A stretch of DNA of 64,000 nucleotides from Epichloe hybrida (taxonomy: Eukaryota; Ascomycota; Sordariomycetes; Hypocreales; Clavicipitaceae): contig JAFEKR010000011.1 of the NCBI GenBank assembly GCA_019022495.1, forward strand, positions 744,001 to 808,000, read 5' to 3'. The notes beneath the pieces are model-generated. The model was not told where the DNA came from, did no database searches, and worked only from the letters and a program-made list of their open reading frames with translations. The stretch's first letter is position 1, and every line of letters starts with the position of its first letter. A program made the position numbers and the translations under genes. This document shows positions 10,872-21,485 of this stretch, piece after piece.

Positions 10872-12023
10872 TTACATCTTCCTCTTGACTCTGAGTTTCC
10901 TTGAGCCCACGTTGGCTCGTGCAGCAGTGCCCAGTTTGTGAACCTGCTTCCTCTTTTCCCAAACGCCAGATCTTCCTTCCACCACCGCGATGATCTCCTC
11001 TGCGATGCGGTGGGGGAATTGTTTCTTGCCACTGCCCTTCGAGGGCTTCTTCTCGATCACGTCCAGAACCCATTTGATCGCCATTCGTCTTCGCTGCCGA
11101 ACAGCAAGTGGTACGGGCAATTCCAAGGCGCGACCACCACCTCCAGCCCCGGCGATGTTGCGCACCTTTAGCAAAGGCGCTACTGAGTCGATGGCAATCG
11201 TGATGTAGAGAACAGGATTTAGAGGCAGGTGAGACGCCGGTGGGGTGCCCGGGAGAAGGGGGAATTTGGGGCTGTAGATAGGGGCCGGTGCGGTCCTAAG
11301 GAAGTTCATGACCATTGCGACATTCTGCAGAATTGACAAGTTAGCCCCCTCCCCCCCCAAAAAAAAAACCAAAAAAAAAAGATTTGAATTTTAACAAAAA
11401 GTTGTTTCATTAAACACCGTATTTGAAAAGCGTTCTCGTACCCTCTGTGCAACACTGAGCTTGCCGTCCCTCATAAGCAAGCGGGTGAGTTGCTCTAGTA
11501 CCGGGTGGTATCGTTTTTTCAAATTGAAGCCCTCGGGATATGGTTTCTTGGGCAAACCGAATTTATGGCCCGGGTTCTGGATGTCGCCCCCCTGAGAAGT
11601 TAATAATTGTGTTGACTGACTGGCCTGGTCTTTGGCAACAAGAGCCTCTGCATCCTGAGGTGGTGGAATGGTGCCTTCCCGGTAAAGGGCTTCTTCCTGA
11701 GCAGCCGTCAGCCCCCCTTCTCGGTCGCTTGTTGCAGGTCGACCGCCGTAAAATATTTGCTCGAGAGTCGCGTCATCAAGTGTCTCCATGGTAGAGGTGA
11801 TGGAAGTGTCAATTTCATCTTGGCCCGAAGAAGAGCCGCTACCAGATGTCGTCTCCTCTGGTGAACTGCCCGTGATTTTGGTCGCAGGTCTATTCGTGTC
11901 GGCCGAGTATGTTCGCAAGACGGCGACTGCTGGGAAAAGGGAGTCGTTCCGAAGTACCGCGATTGGCCGCGTGCGCACTGCCAGAGCTCTGCATGCCCCC
12001 AATACTCGTGCTGCCGGAGACAT
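10872..12023 (-). CDS. RSM7: Mitochondrial small-subunit ribosomal protein uS7m
   Basis: Two exons, 12023-11442 and 11324-10872 (minus), join CAGAGG|GTACGA...CTGCAG|AAT in phase 0 for 344 aa. The first 40 residues are rich in Arg, Ala and Ser with no acidic residue until late, as in a mitochondrial presequence (MSPAARVLGACRALAVRTRP). A spacer of about 110 residues follows, then the uS7 core from HPVLEQLTRLLMRDGKLSVA to the C-terminal basic segment ending KLRVKRKM. The core includes LPLAVRQRRR-like residues of the rRNA-binding face (LPVPLAVRQRRRMAIKWVLD). Two A runs (11360-11381) lie in the intron. Length and order match fungal Rsm7 proteins. Confidence 0.93.
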
Positions 12024-12991
12024 GATTGATGCCCGGTGCCGGTGCGCTTCGTGCCGGGACAGATCAAAGAAACCACTCGTGTTTTCGCGTGACCACTTGC
12101 TGTACCAAAATTTACAAATGCCTGGTGACGGATGGGCTGGGGCATGCCCCGGAACAAATCCCGGCCCGCCCAACATCATGGGGGGGACAACTCCGATAAA
12201 TTACATAATAAGCACTTTCATCATACCCCAATTCTTTACTCGACTGTGTGTATTATTATTAAGGCTATCTCTCAAATGGTCTCATAGAATTGTCTGGCGA
12301 TTTGACAACAAAGCGCGAGCAAGCGCTGCACACGAATATCATGACTTGTCGCAGTCAGCAAGCACGATGATCTCACTGCAGTCCGTCCGTGTGGACTTGG
12401 TCAGGTATGCAATAAATATGACAAATTTCATTAATAGCAAAGGAATCATTCTGCGCTTTCCAATCATGATCTGCGATAAATTGAACCCGTTATCTTCAGC
12501 TGCGCCATGGCTGGCAAATCCAAGCCTCTGCCCCGACTCCCGCTATCAGTACAAGTCTTTCCAAATAAATCCCATCTCTCTTCAACAGAGGATGGTTGGA
12601 AGCATAAACACCATGCTCTGATAAACATTGGGAAAAAAAAAAAAAGAGATTAGCTTGAGGTGTCGTTGATCAATCCAAATCCGGGTACAGTAATAAACAC
12701 CAAAAAAAAAAGTCGATAAAGCCAAGCCTGAAATGGTCAGTGCTGGTTTTGGTTCCGCAATTTTTGTTTTCTCCCCGAAAAATGAACCTAGCGCCGTTCC
12801 AATGGGGGCAACTGTCTGTTTTTATCCCCTGCAGGTGCTTGTAGCACTTTTCGTTACCTCTCAAAACTCCGATTACGACGCTAACGCCGAGATTGGAAAT
12901 GAAGCAAGCAGAATAACAAATCCAATATTATAAACTATCACGAAAAGTAAAAGGTCGTGGGATCGTGTCGATGAAAGGGGGATTGAGGCGA
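12024..12991. other. Intergenic, AT-rich
   Basis: An AT-rich region between two minus-strand genes with A runs at 12631-12644 and 12701-12710. No gene or RNA was recognised. Confidence 0.4.
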
Positions 12992-13444
12992 TCACCAAGA
13001 GCCCCAGAATTGATTACTCGACTGGCCGGTCGCTGTGGCGAGCCAATTGACCGCACGTTCCGCAGCGTCTTCTCTGGCATTGTTGAGGTTTTTGCCGTCA
13101 TACCAAAATCGAGCCGCTAGGGTTTGACCGTGAACAGTTACCCTGCTAGACCAGGCTGTGCGTCCACCTATAGAAAGATTACAAGTCAGCTTCTGCGCCG
13201 TGTAGCAATGGACCGAATGATTTAGAAACGATTCACGCGAATTGACATACCTCGACGGTCAGATACGATTTGGAAGACAGGAGGCATGAGCTGGGAATCT
13301 CGACAGAATTCTTGTAACCACGGTTAGCTTTTGGAAAATGAGCAGCTTCAATCGTCGGCTCTTACCCTCCAGTCGCTCTTGCCATGAGCAGAGGCTCGAG
13401 ATGGTGGAGCCGCTTGAGCTATACGTGGGAGATGGTGCCATCAT
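12992..13444 (-). CDS. Small stand-alone double-stranded RNA-binding domain protein
   Basis: The gene is split into exons too short to stand out: 13444-13366, 13310-13251 and 13167-12992 (minus), joined G|GTAAGA...ACAAG|AA and G|GTATGT...TATAG|GT, for 104 aa. The product is nearly all one dsRBD-like alpha-beta-beta-beta-alpha fold. Helix 1 is WQERLEEFCRDSQLMPP and strand 1 is VFQIVSDRRG. The strands 2-3 region is SSRVTVHGQTLAARFWYDG, and the KNLNNAREDAAERAVNWL segment is the usual Lys-x3-x-(A/N)-(K/R)-x2-AA helix 2. The A-A in helix 2 and the basic loop before it are hallmarks of the family. ATG 13444 is followed immediately by a second ATG; either could serve. No other domain is present. It could be a dsRNA-binding cofactor (of Dicer or a mitochondrial RNase III-like ribosomal protein); this is inference. 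Confidence 0.82.
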
Positions 13445-14365
13445 GTTGACGAAGTCTTTGATTTGTGCGATGGTCCCAAAGAGAAGATGGTGTGATGAAA
13501 TGAAAGACGTAGCCGGTCTGGATGGGAGGGAGAGCGGATTGATGAGAGAATTGATTATCGACCTCGCCGATTCGACGAAGGAGGAGTATAAGGAGTTATG
13601 AGGAGTAGATCAGGTGAAGAGACTGGTATGAGAATGATCGGAAATGTCAGACAAAGCGAGGGGTTTGCGAGATTTGCGATACCGGCCGAGTCTCAGAGGT
13701 TTTGGAAAGCACAGGAGCAGCGCCAGCCGAGTCTTATGTATGCCCCTGACGTGCGCACCGGTGAGACGAGCGAGGAATGTCACAGGCGTGACGTGACAGA
13801 TGAGGGGTGACGGACGAGTTGGCGACGAGGGACTTTGTACTATCGTGTGTGTGTGTTACACTGTGATCAGACGAGGCACACGCCGTTTCTTTAGGCTGGG
13901 AGCTGGTGTCAGGTTGATGATCTGTGTGAAAGTCGACGCGGAGCAATATAGAGTGTTGGAGTGTTTGGAAGGAACGCTGTGTCGCGGGAGGTTGCATGGG
14001 ATTAAAGTATGATGGAGTGAAAGAAAGAAAGAGGGAAGACTTGAGGATTATGAGATGCGAAGATGAGAAGGCAACCAGACCGGCCCGGCCCAACGACGGG
14101 ACCGGAAGAAGGAAGTATTATTAGTTCGCAGCGACTCTAGCTCAGGGACACAAGTAAGCAAAATGGAAAAAAAAAAAAAAAAAAAAAAAAAAAGGGTGCT
14201 GGTTAATTTCTCGCAAGGGGAGTCTGTCTCGTTTCTTTTTCCCTCTCCGTGCAATGGGCGGGGGGTGTGCGGGAGCACTTTGTATCTTTGTATCCCCCGG
14301 AAATTCGCCCAGCCCCAGTTTGAGAAGCATGCCCGTGCAGCAAAGAACAAGGGGAGAGACGCAGA

Positions 14366-14556
14366 CATGGACGCAGACATGGACGCAGACATTCTCATTG
14401 AACTTCTCCAACAACAAACGTTGCCTTGGTCTGGCCTGCCCTCTAAACTTTTGCTTGCCTTTTGGGCAACTTGGGCGCGTGCAGCGTTGGTTCGAGCCAG
14501 CCACGACGAGCCAGCCACGACGGGCACGACGGGCACGACGGGCACGACGGGAACGG
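14366..14556. repeat. Two short tandem repeat tracts
   Basis: The GACATGGACGCA dodecamer (about 2.5 units) begins near 14366 and the CACGACGGG nonamer (about 4-5 units) lies near 14515-14556. Confidence 0.85.
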
Positions 14557-15257
14557 GGTCCAACAGCACCATGCGGAGACAGGGGGCAGGATCAAGGAAT
14601 CAAGGATTGGAGTGGGACCAACCCATTCCCTCCAAGCTTGTGCATGATTGGCATATTTTGCCCACGTCGCACTTCGTACCTTGCACTAACTTATGACTAG
14701 TGGACGCCCAGAGAGTCGGTTCCAGCACGGTTCCAGCACAATAGCATGCGGGGGATATGGACCTTGTCGCAGCTCGTGGCCTTGTTTTTCTTCTCTTCCG
14801 TTGATCAGTCAGTCTAGCTGGTGAAACAGCAAGACGAGCACCGCAATAGTCCGTACAGGCAAACAGGCAGACAGACAGAAGACGGACAAAAGACAGACAG
14901 GCACAGAGGGAAAGGGAGAGGTGGAGCGATGGGCCGCGGGTGGGTTGGCCAAGGGCCATGCATGAGCTGTTCAGTTATTATTACGTGCTTGCTGTGTTGC
15001 TACATAATCCGTATGTAATCCATAATACGACGATGGCTTTGACTAAAATCAAGTACTCCGCATATTGTCAGGCATTGAGGGAGGTTTGCTGGTGGGAAAC
15101 GGCAGATGGGACGAAGCATCCGTAATCCGTTGTACTCTGAGTCTCTGTTTGCCTGTCAAAATTAGTCCCGTAACCCCCCGTAACCCAGCGGGAGGCCAGG
15201 GAGGCCTGGGCCGTTCATGCGTCTCCACAGCGCACAGCTCACGCACCCGACCAGGCC

Positions 15258-15306
15258 AGGCCAGACGACCCAGACGACCCAGACGACCCAGACGACCCAG
15301 ACCCAG
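15258..15306. repeat. CAGACGACC tandem repeat
   Basis: About five nonamer units in intergenic DNA, GC-rich and free of internal stop codons on both strands. Confidence 0.85.
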
Positions 15307-15837
15307 ACCAACCCAGCCGGACCAGCCCCCCACCTCTAAGACTACTCCGTACTAGCCTGCCAACACCACCACACCCACCAGACAAGTCCACAAGACGAGC
15401 GGCTTCCGATGAACACGGCGGGAGAGGCGGACCGAGGGCCGGGAACGAGGGCGTGGTGCCTGACCGTTTGAATTGGGTTCCATTTACGGAGTACTCCGTA
15501 TGATGACGAGGACTTCACCATTCGATGACGGATGACAGATGACGAGATTCGTCCCTCGACAGGTTCCTGGTTCCTAGTCATCTCGTTTTCCGAAGAAAAG
15601 GGAGCAGGGAAATCATAGATCATTCCAGCAACAAGAGGTGACTTGGCGAGACTTGGCTAGCAGAGGTCAGTACGGACTACCGAGTAGTGAACAAGTAAGC
15701 GGTGCATCAAGGCACCAAAAGGTACCGGCAAAAAAGTGCGCCAGATCTACCAAATCTGAGATCGTGGCTGAGCACAAGGGTCCTAGGATCCTTCCTTGGC
15801 TCCTGGACCACCGCTGCCTTAATTCCGGTCGATAAAG

Positions 15838-15886
15838 ACACACATACACACATACACACATACATACGTACATACATACATACACG
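15838..15886. repeat. CA/CATA microsatellite
   Basis: An imperfect run of CACACATA and CATACATA units. Confidence 0.85.
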
Positions 15887-16536
15887 CTGCACTGCACTAG
15901 CCGAATTTGGCGGAAGCATAACACTCGATAGACATGTACTTCATGGACTGCCGACCGAAGCACTGCTGTTTGACTTGACTTGGTTGACGGAGCGAAGTTG
16001 AAAAGTCAAAGCTGGAATTTGCACGCTGGCAAGTTCTCTTGCCCGCGCCTGCCTCCTTCCGCAGGGTCCAGATAAACTAGAGCCTCAGCTTGTTACACCC
16101 CACGTACAGTGGTGTAGTTTTTCTGACCATTCTGCTCTTTGCTCTACGGAGCAGTGATTAAAAAAAAAAGAAAAAAAAACCCTACCGACTTGGCATTAGG
16201 CGCGTGCCTTTCGAGGCCAATACGACCCTATACTGTTTTCGGAGACGGACCCTGCTTGCCTGCCGCATCTCGATAGTCATCCCACAACCCTCCTCGTTCC
16301 CATCGATCCCTTGAGACAGAGGGAGGAAGGAAACTGGACTAGTGCGGATAGCACTACGCCGAACTTTGTCTGGCCTTGGTTGGACCGACCTTTGGATTGT
16401 TAGGCAAGATCCCCCCCTCTCACTTGGTGCGGGGATGGCAGGCAGGCACAAGACTGCCAAGATGGTATCTTTGACCGAGTCTTGTCGGCATCACAGATGG
16501 CATTCCAGGGACAATATTTGACCTCTTGAGCCGTCT

Positions 16537-17210
16537 TTGATGGTCCCCTTTACGATTCCAACAACTTCAGCTCCAGTCATCCAGCCACCGCATGAGGACC
16601 ACGCTGGTCTAGAAGTTATGCTGGATACATGTTTCAAGTTCGGCTCGGAGCGAGAACAGAGACATCGCGACCGGCCTCTGATTTGCTGTGGGCTTGGGGG
16701 CCAACTCGCCTGGCAGCTTTCTTCCGCGTATACGCCGCTATATATCGAAGCCGAGTTACTCGCATCACAAGACACAGAAATGCAAGCACTACAGGTGATT
16801 GAGAGCCGGATGCGTGCTGGCCAGATCACCTGATGGAAGAGTTGTCATCTATCGAACGGCTAGCTAGGCTTTTCAGGAGCCGATCTCTGCATGACACTCC
16901 CCCTCTACTCTCCCCATGGAGTAAGCTCGAAGAGGACGACTGCAAATGGCATGAAGCACCTGGCACTCCAACCGAAGACTCGACGGAAGACTCGACGGAA
17001 GACTCGACGGAAGACTCGACGCAAGACTCGACGCAAGACTCGACGCAAGACTCGACGCAAGACTCGACGCAAGACTCGACGCAAGACTCGACGCAAGACT
17101 CGACGCAAGACTCGACGCAAGACTCGACGCAAGACTCGACGCAAGACTCGACGCAAGACTCGACGCAAGACTCGACCTCTAGCGCAGACCTTGCCATTCA
17201 GCTGTGCTGA
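16537..17210 (+). pseudogene. Possible decayed or lineage-specific gene, frame-broken
   Basis: Two plus-strand frames meet in a TGATG overlap at 16831-16835. The first (16537-16833) ends ALQVIESRMRAGQIT. The second starts MEELSSIERLARLFRSRS and runs into the 12-bp minisatellite, which it translates as (TEDS)n then (TQDS)n. Read together across the overlap, the join resembles a helical segment seen in C-terminal regions of some fungal Zn2Cys6-type or lineage-specific proteins, but I cannot name a family. No splice pair was found that restores one frame. It may equally be chance open sequence beside a repeat. Confidence 0.2.
16974..17177. repeat. 12-bp minisatellite, 17 units
   Basis: There are four units of GAAGACTCGACG followed by thirteen of CAAGACTCGACG, the last ending in C. 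Units are otherwise identical. Because the unit is a multiple of three and contains no stop in any frame, all six frames are open across it. Confidence 0.97.
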
Positions 17211-18994
17211 CTTGCGATGGCACGGCCTAGCTGCCCAGCAGACAAGGATAGCTTGTCCAAGGCTGCAGCATGGTACCAACGCAGTATTACTATCCGGGGT
17301 TGGTCGCATCCTCAAGCACATTTGTGCGTTGAACACCCAGAAAACAACAGGACAAAGGAGAGTCATGGTGCAATGGGGACGTGTCCACATCGTGTTTAAG
17401 TCCATGGCAGGATTTATTACTTGGCAACCAGCTCTGCACAAGATGTTCGCATTCCCTCTCTACTGACACGTCCTCATTCTCACAAAATGTACCATCTGGT
17501 GTGTAACACGGAGTGCTACACTCCGGTTGTGCTCGGATATTATGCGCCTTCTGGTGTCAATTTTGGCAAGGCTATGACGGAGCTCTTTCCGCTGTACGAC
17601 CCGTACGGACTACTGGCTGACTATCAGATTCAGCAGACCATAATTGGGCACCAGTCTTTCCAAGACGGGTCGACGTGGCAGCTGAACTAGGGGCATGACA
17701 TGGGCAAGTGTATGCGAGGTCGATCCGGAGACAATTGTGCAGAACTGCTAGATCTAGATTTTAGGTCTACTAGTGATGCAGCTCTAGCCATGGCGCTTTT
17801 TGTGATGGCGTGTTTGGGCTGCCAAGTGGCACGGTGTCAAGTCCAAAAAAAAAGCATCACGACTTCCCCGTGCTGTCGGGACCCGAGTTACATTTTTCTT
17901 ACAAAGGAGAAAGTCTCGGCCCGGTGCGCATGGCAAGTGGCGAGGACGCAGGGTGCTGTGCTGCTGATGCTCATCTCTTGTTGAGGCGGCCTCATCAGGC
18001 AATAAGTCAAGCGGCATGTGTTTCTGTTCTTTTCTTTTTTCCACTTACGCAGGGACATTGAGTACATCCTTGTTGGTGTCTGAACTCGGTGACGAAGTGG
18101 TAACTACATGTAACACCATGTAATACCAGGCCAGGCCGGTGGGCAGGCATAACTCATAACTCACCAATGCATGTTCCATTGCGGAGTGCGGATTATTACC
18201 TCGTCCCCTCGCTGGCCAGACAGACCGACCCCATGAAACGACCGACACGTGTACTCTGTATGCTGTAGAAAGAGCCATGTCCGTAGGGTACGGACGAAAT
18301 GCGTATGTATTACCTACATACATACGTAGCTGCAGAGTAACAGGGGTCCTAAAGATTGACACGTCTCCCGCCAGCCATGTTCGTCAGCATACGGACGTAT
18401 GTATGTATGTACGGAGTAATCCGTACATGTACTCGGTAGGTTCCATCTTGGGCCATTGTGCATAAAGAGTGCCCGGCTTCCCGCCTCTAATCCCGCGGAA
18501 CAACGTGTCTGGTGCGATTCACCCTTTTCTCGTCCGCTGGTCCGTTCAACGACAAGTCCGGGTGAGGTACACGGGATGCATGGAGTTGGCAAAGACAGCG
18601 ACGGGTCGAGGCAGAAGGGAGGCACAGGGTGTCCGGACCTATGTAAGACAGGTTTATGTCCCCGACAGGATTGTCCAAAACTATGTACGGAGTAAACAGG
18701 CATTGTAATCTGCACCTTGCGGGAATCCATCCATTCGTACTCCGTACCACCCCTCCCTTGCACTTCTCATATCCAGAATAGTTGTGGGCGCGCGCACGAG
18801 ATGCAAGTTTGTCTGTGACCTTTTGTCATTCCTCTTATTCGCACCTGTGTGCTGATGCGCATGTGTATCGTAGACAGATTCTCACACACGACAAAAAAAA
18901 AAGTCTCATGACGTAATCCGTACAAGTTTGCGAGTTTTCGCATTTTGTCCCACGTCCACTCCCCCCCCCTTTCCCTCCCTCATGGATAACTACA

Positions 18995-21485
18995 CTACGT
19001 AAGCGTAAAGGCGTTGCTCGTTCCTTCAAACGCCCTGACCCTGCCGACCAAGGGCTTGGCATCCCCGTAGTACCTGATCCTGTAGGTGCCGGGGCTGGCG
19101 TTGCCGTACGTCTCCCACGAGATATCAACCTCGCTGTGGCCGAGGAGGGAATTGGTCCGTCTCCACGAGTACACCAGGAACCAGTCCGAGTCGTCCCTGA
19201 CCTGCTTCCATGAGCCGTCGGGGCCCTGCTGCTGCTCGACCGAGGCAAACGTTTGCTCCTGGCGGAGGTTGTTCCGCGGATTGGCGCCCCGGAAGGTGAC
19301 GTTGACGACGGAGCCGACGGCGTAGGAGGCGTCGGGCTGGCGGAGGACCTTGCCGAAAGGGGAGCCGGGCGGCGCGCCGTCGGCGACGACGCCCGCGATG
19401 AAGGAGAGCATCTTGCCGCGGTTGTCGGGGGAGAGCGTGCCCTGCTCGGGAGCCGAGGTCGAGTCCGGCCGGAGGTAGTGCATGTTGCTCAGGGTCAGGT
19501 TGATGTAGGCGTCCAGCTCGTGCGGGCCGTACAGCGTCGACGCGCCCTCGTACCGCTGCACCTCGTACTCCTCTGGCGTGGCGCAGTAATGCGCGTAGCT
19601 GTTGGCCGGACCGCCGAGCACGACAATGGGCGGCTGCTGCTGCGACTCCTCGAGGAACGTGGCCGCCTCCCTGGCGACGGCGGCCTTCCACCTTCGGCCC
19701 GCCATGGTGGTTGCCTCGGAGGGGGAGACGATGATGACGAACTGGCCGACGCGGAGCGTCTGGATGTCGACAATGTTGGGCGTCCAGGGATACGGCTCGT
19801 TCATCTCGCCGACGTCGAGAAGAACCGGCTTGGAGCCCTGGCAAGCCTTCTGCTCCTTCGAGGGGCTCCTCAGGAGACCCGAGACGACGGCCCATATCGG
19901 GTTGGCATTGGGTTTGCCGGAATCGCCCTGGGTGAAGTCGAACGCACCGGGCCAATCCGAGGTGCCGGCCGCGAAGGAGTAGCCCAGTGCCGCAGGGCAG
20001 GTTTGCGCCTGCTTGCCGCTGGGGAGGATGAATTTCCAGAAGCGCATATCGTGGAAGAAGTGGAATGCCTTGACGGATGAACCAACAACAGCTGTGCCAG
20101 ACTTGTCCAGGGCCGTCTGTGTTTCTGATATCTCAGTTCTGAAAAGGAGGGGGGGGGGGGCAACACATGTGTATGTATCATAATACATATATGTGGCATG
20201 ATGAAGGGTGGGTGGTAGATTGGTGACTTACATAGATGTTTTGCGCACCAACAAACTGACGGCGACCCATCTCGTAGCAGCTCTTGACACCGAGATCCAG
20301 AGCCCTGAATTCGGGTCCTCGGCCATGGCAGCTTTGCGATTTGCCATCCGCACACGTGCTGTTCACCGGACTACACGGTTTACCTGATCCATCGTCGCAG
20401 TAGGCTCCCAGGACATTCGGCGTCGTGTCGCCCACGCTTGCTTGGCTGAAGCCGGCGACGAATCCCTCGGCAGCATTGGGATTGTCTCGCATTGATTCTT
20501 CGAACAGCCACGCAGCGACACCTTTGTTGTCCGCAGAGGCATGTGTGTTGTTGCCGAGCATCGAGGTACCGTGAACGGCGAACCAGGTCAGAACGCCGAC
20601 ATCCTTGTTATCCTTGGCACGCTTGAAACGCAACATGGCCATGGTCGTATCGGTCTCGTCCTCATACTGCCTGCGCTCAGACTCGGGATTGGCGAGATAG
20701 GCATAAAGGGAACGATTGATGGCTCCGTTCTTGATTCTGGTGCTACCCGTGTCCAGATAGCCCTTTTAACCCAAACCCCCCGCCCCAACAATGCATGTGT
20801 AAGTATGTCATTTCATCTTCTGTATTCAATTCTCCTTGTTTCGGAAGATCAACTTCCGCTTGTCACTGTCAACTTGTTCAACGCACCTCTTGTAGATTTT
20901 CATGGGCCCGCTTGAGGGAGAGCAAGGCACCGTCTACTAAAGCTTGATAGCTCTGCTTATCGAAACCCAAGCTCGTGATCTGCGGCAGCAGGTAATTGAA
21001 CCAGGCACCGGGACCCGAATGGCTATGGGTGCCAGTCAAGGCGATATTGTTGTGGCCGTATACTTTGTACTCGTCACCAAGGGCCCTGAGGCCATCGAGG
21101 AGACCGTAGCGCACGGCCGAGTCGCCGGACTGAGCGTCGAGCACCAGATACACCCACCGGTCGTCGGGTTTGCTCTTGTCTGCGACGATGAAGGCGCGGC
21201 TGTGCAGACGCTGACGGAGGCCAGTACCCTTTTGAGCGAGACTGGCGTACCCGGCAAAGCCGATCTCGACAACGGGCCCGGTGATGTCGGCCTTGCCACG
21301 CCGATTAGATACTTGTCACCGGCAGAGGAGGAGGAGGAGGAGGAGGAGGAGGAGGCGGCGGCGGCGGCGGCACCGCAAGCAAGCGTGCTCAGGAGGGTCG
21401 AGGCAGCCACCAGGGAGAATAAACTGCAGATGAAGCTTTTGGAAAGCCCGCAGCTCGACGCTGATCGGACCATGGAGGAAGTCAT
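18995..21485 (-). pseudogene. Neutral/alkaline ceramidase, apparently broken by a 1-nt frameshift
   Basis: Neutral ceramidases hydrolyse ceramide to sphingosine and fatty acid; fungal forms are secreted. Exons are 21485-20887, 20762-20232 and 20131-18995 (minus). Exon 1 encodes a signal peptide (hydrophobic ICSLFSLVAASTLLSTLACG), poly-Ala/poly-Ser from a GCG/GAG repeat, then DKYLIGV. The family sequence continues GKADITGPVVEIGFAGYASL only in the next frame, so one base is missing within 21297-21303 (GGCGTGGCAAG where GGCGTGGGCAAG is expected). With that base, exon 1 would be 600 nt and all phases close, giving about 755 aa. The downstream part is intact: TGTHSHSGPG metal-binding His region, GFSQASVGDTTPNVLGAYC active-site region (Thr where Ser is usual) and the C-terminal Ig-like domain. 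The exon 3 acceptor is taken as ACTGAG|ATATC. A sequencing error is possible. Confidence 0.85.
21322..21372. repeat. (GAG)n(GCG)n coding trinucleotide repeat
   Basis: About ten GAG and six GCG units. On the minus strand they encode poly-Ala then poly-Ser in the ceramidase N-terminal region, next to the frameshift site. Confidence 0.95.

Larger units (their letters stand above)
13445..18994. other. Gene-poor, repeat-rich intergenic region
   Basis: About 5.5 kb lack a recognisable intact gene. The region carries a 27-nt A run (14166-14193), GACATGGACGCA repeats (about 14366-14396), CACGACGGG repeats (about 14515-14555), CAGACGACC repeats (15260-15305), a CA/CATA microsatellite (15838-15885), the 12-bp minisatellite (16974-17177) and many TACGGAGTA/TACTCCGTA motifs (for example 15343, 15485-15500, 18410, 18686, 18737). 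Short open frames at 16537-16833, 16833-17210 and 17421-17690 are discussed elsewhere. Confidence 0.5.

Noticed and set aside
14478..14502. GGTTCGAGCC resembling a tRNA B box
   Set aside because: No matching A box, acceptor stem or cloverleaf could be found around it on either strand.
16974..17177. CRISPR-like array
   Set aside because: Units are contiguous 12-mers with no spacers, in a eukaryotic genome.
16826..17466. Four long repeat-encoded frames across the minisatellite on both strands
   Set aside because: Open only because the 12-bp unit has no stop in any frame; not evidence of coding by itself.
19125..20080. Long frames on both strands over the ceramidase exon 3
   Set aside because: They arise from GC-rich codon use of the real exon; peptides are Arg/Ala/Gly-biased without domain structure.
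21280..21310. A 21-28 nt intron to repair the ceramidase frame
   Set aside because: Far below the smallest introns seen here, and it would delete the conserved YLIGV residues.
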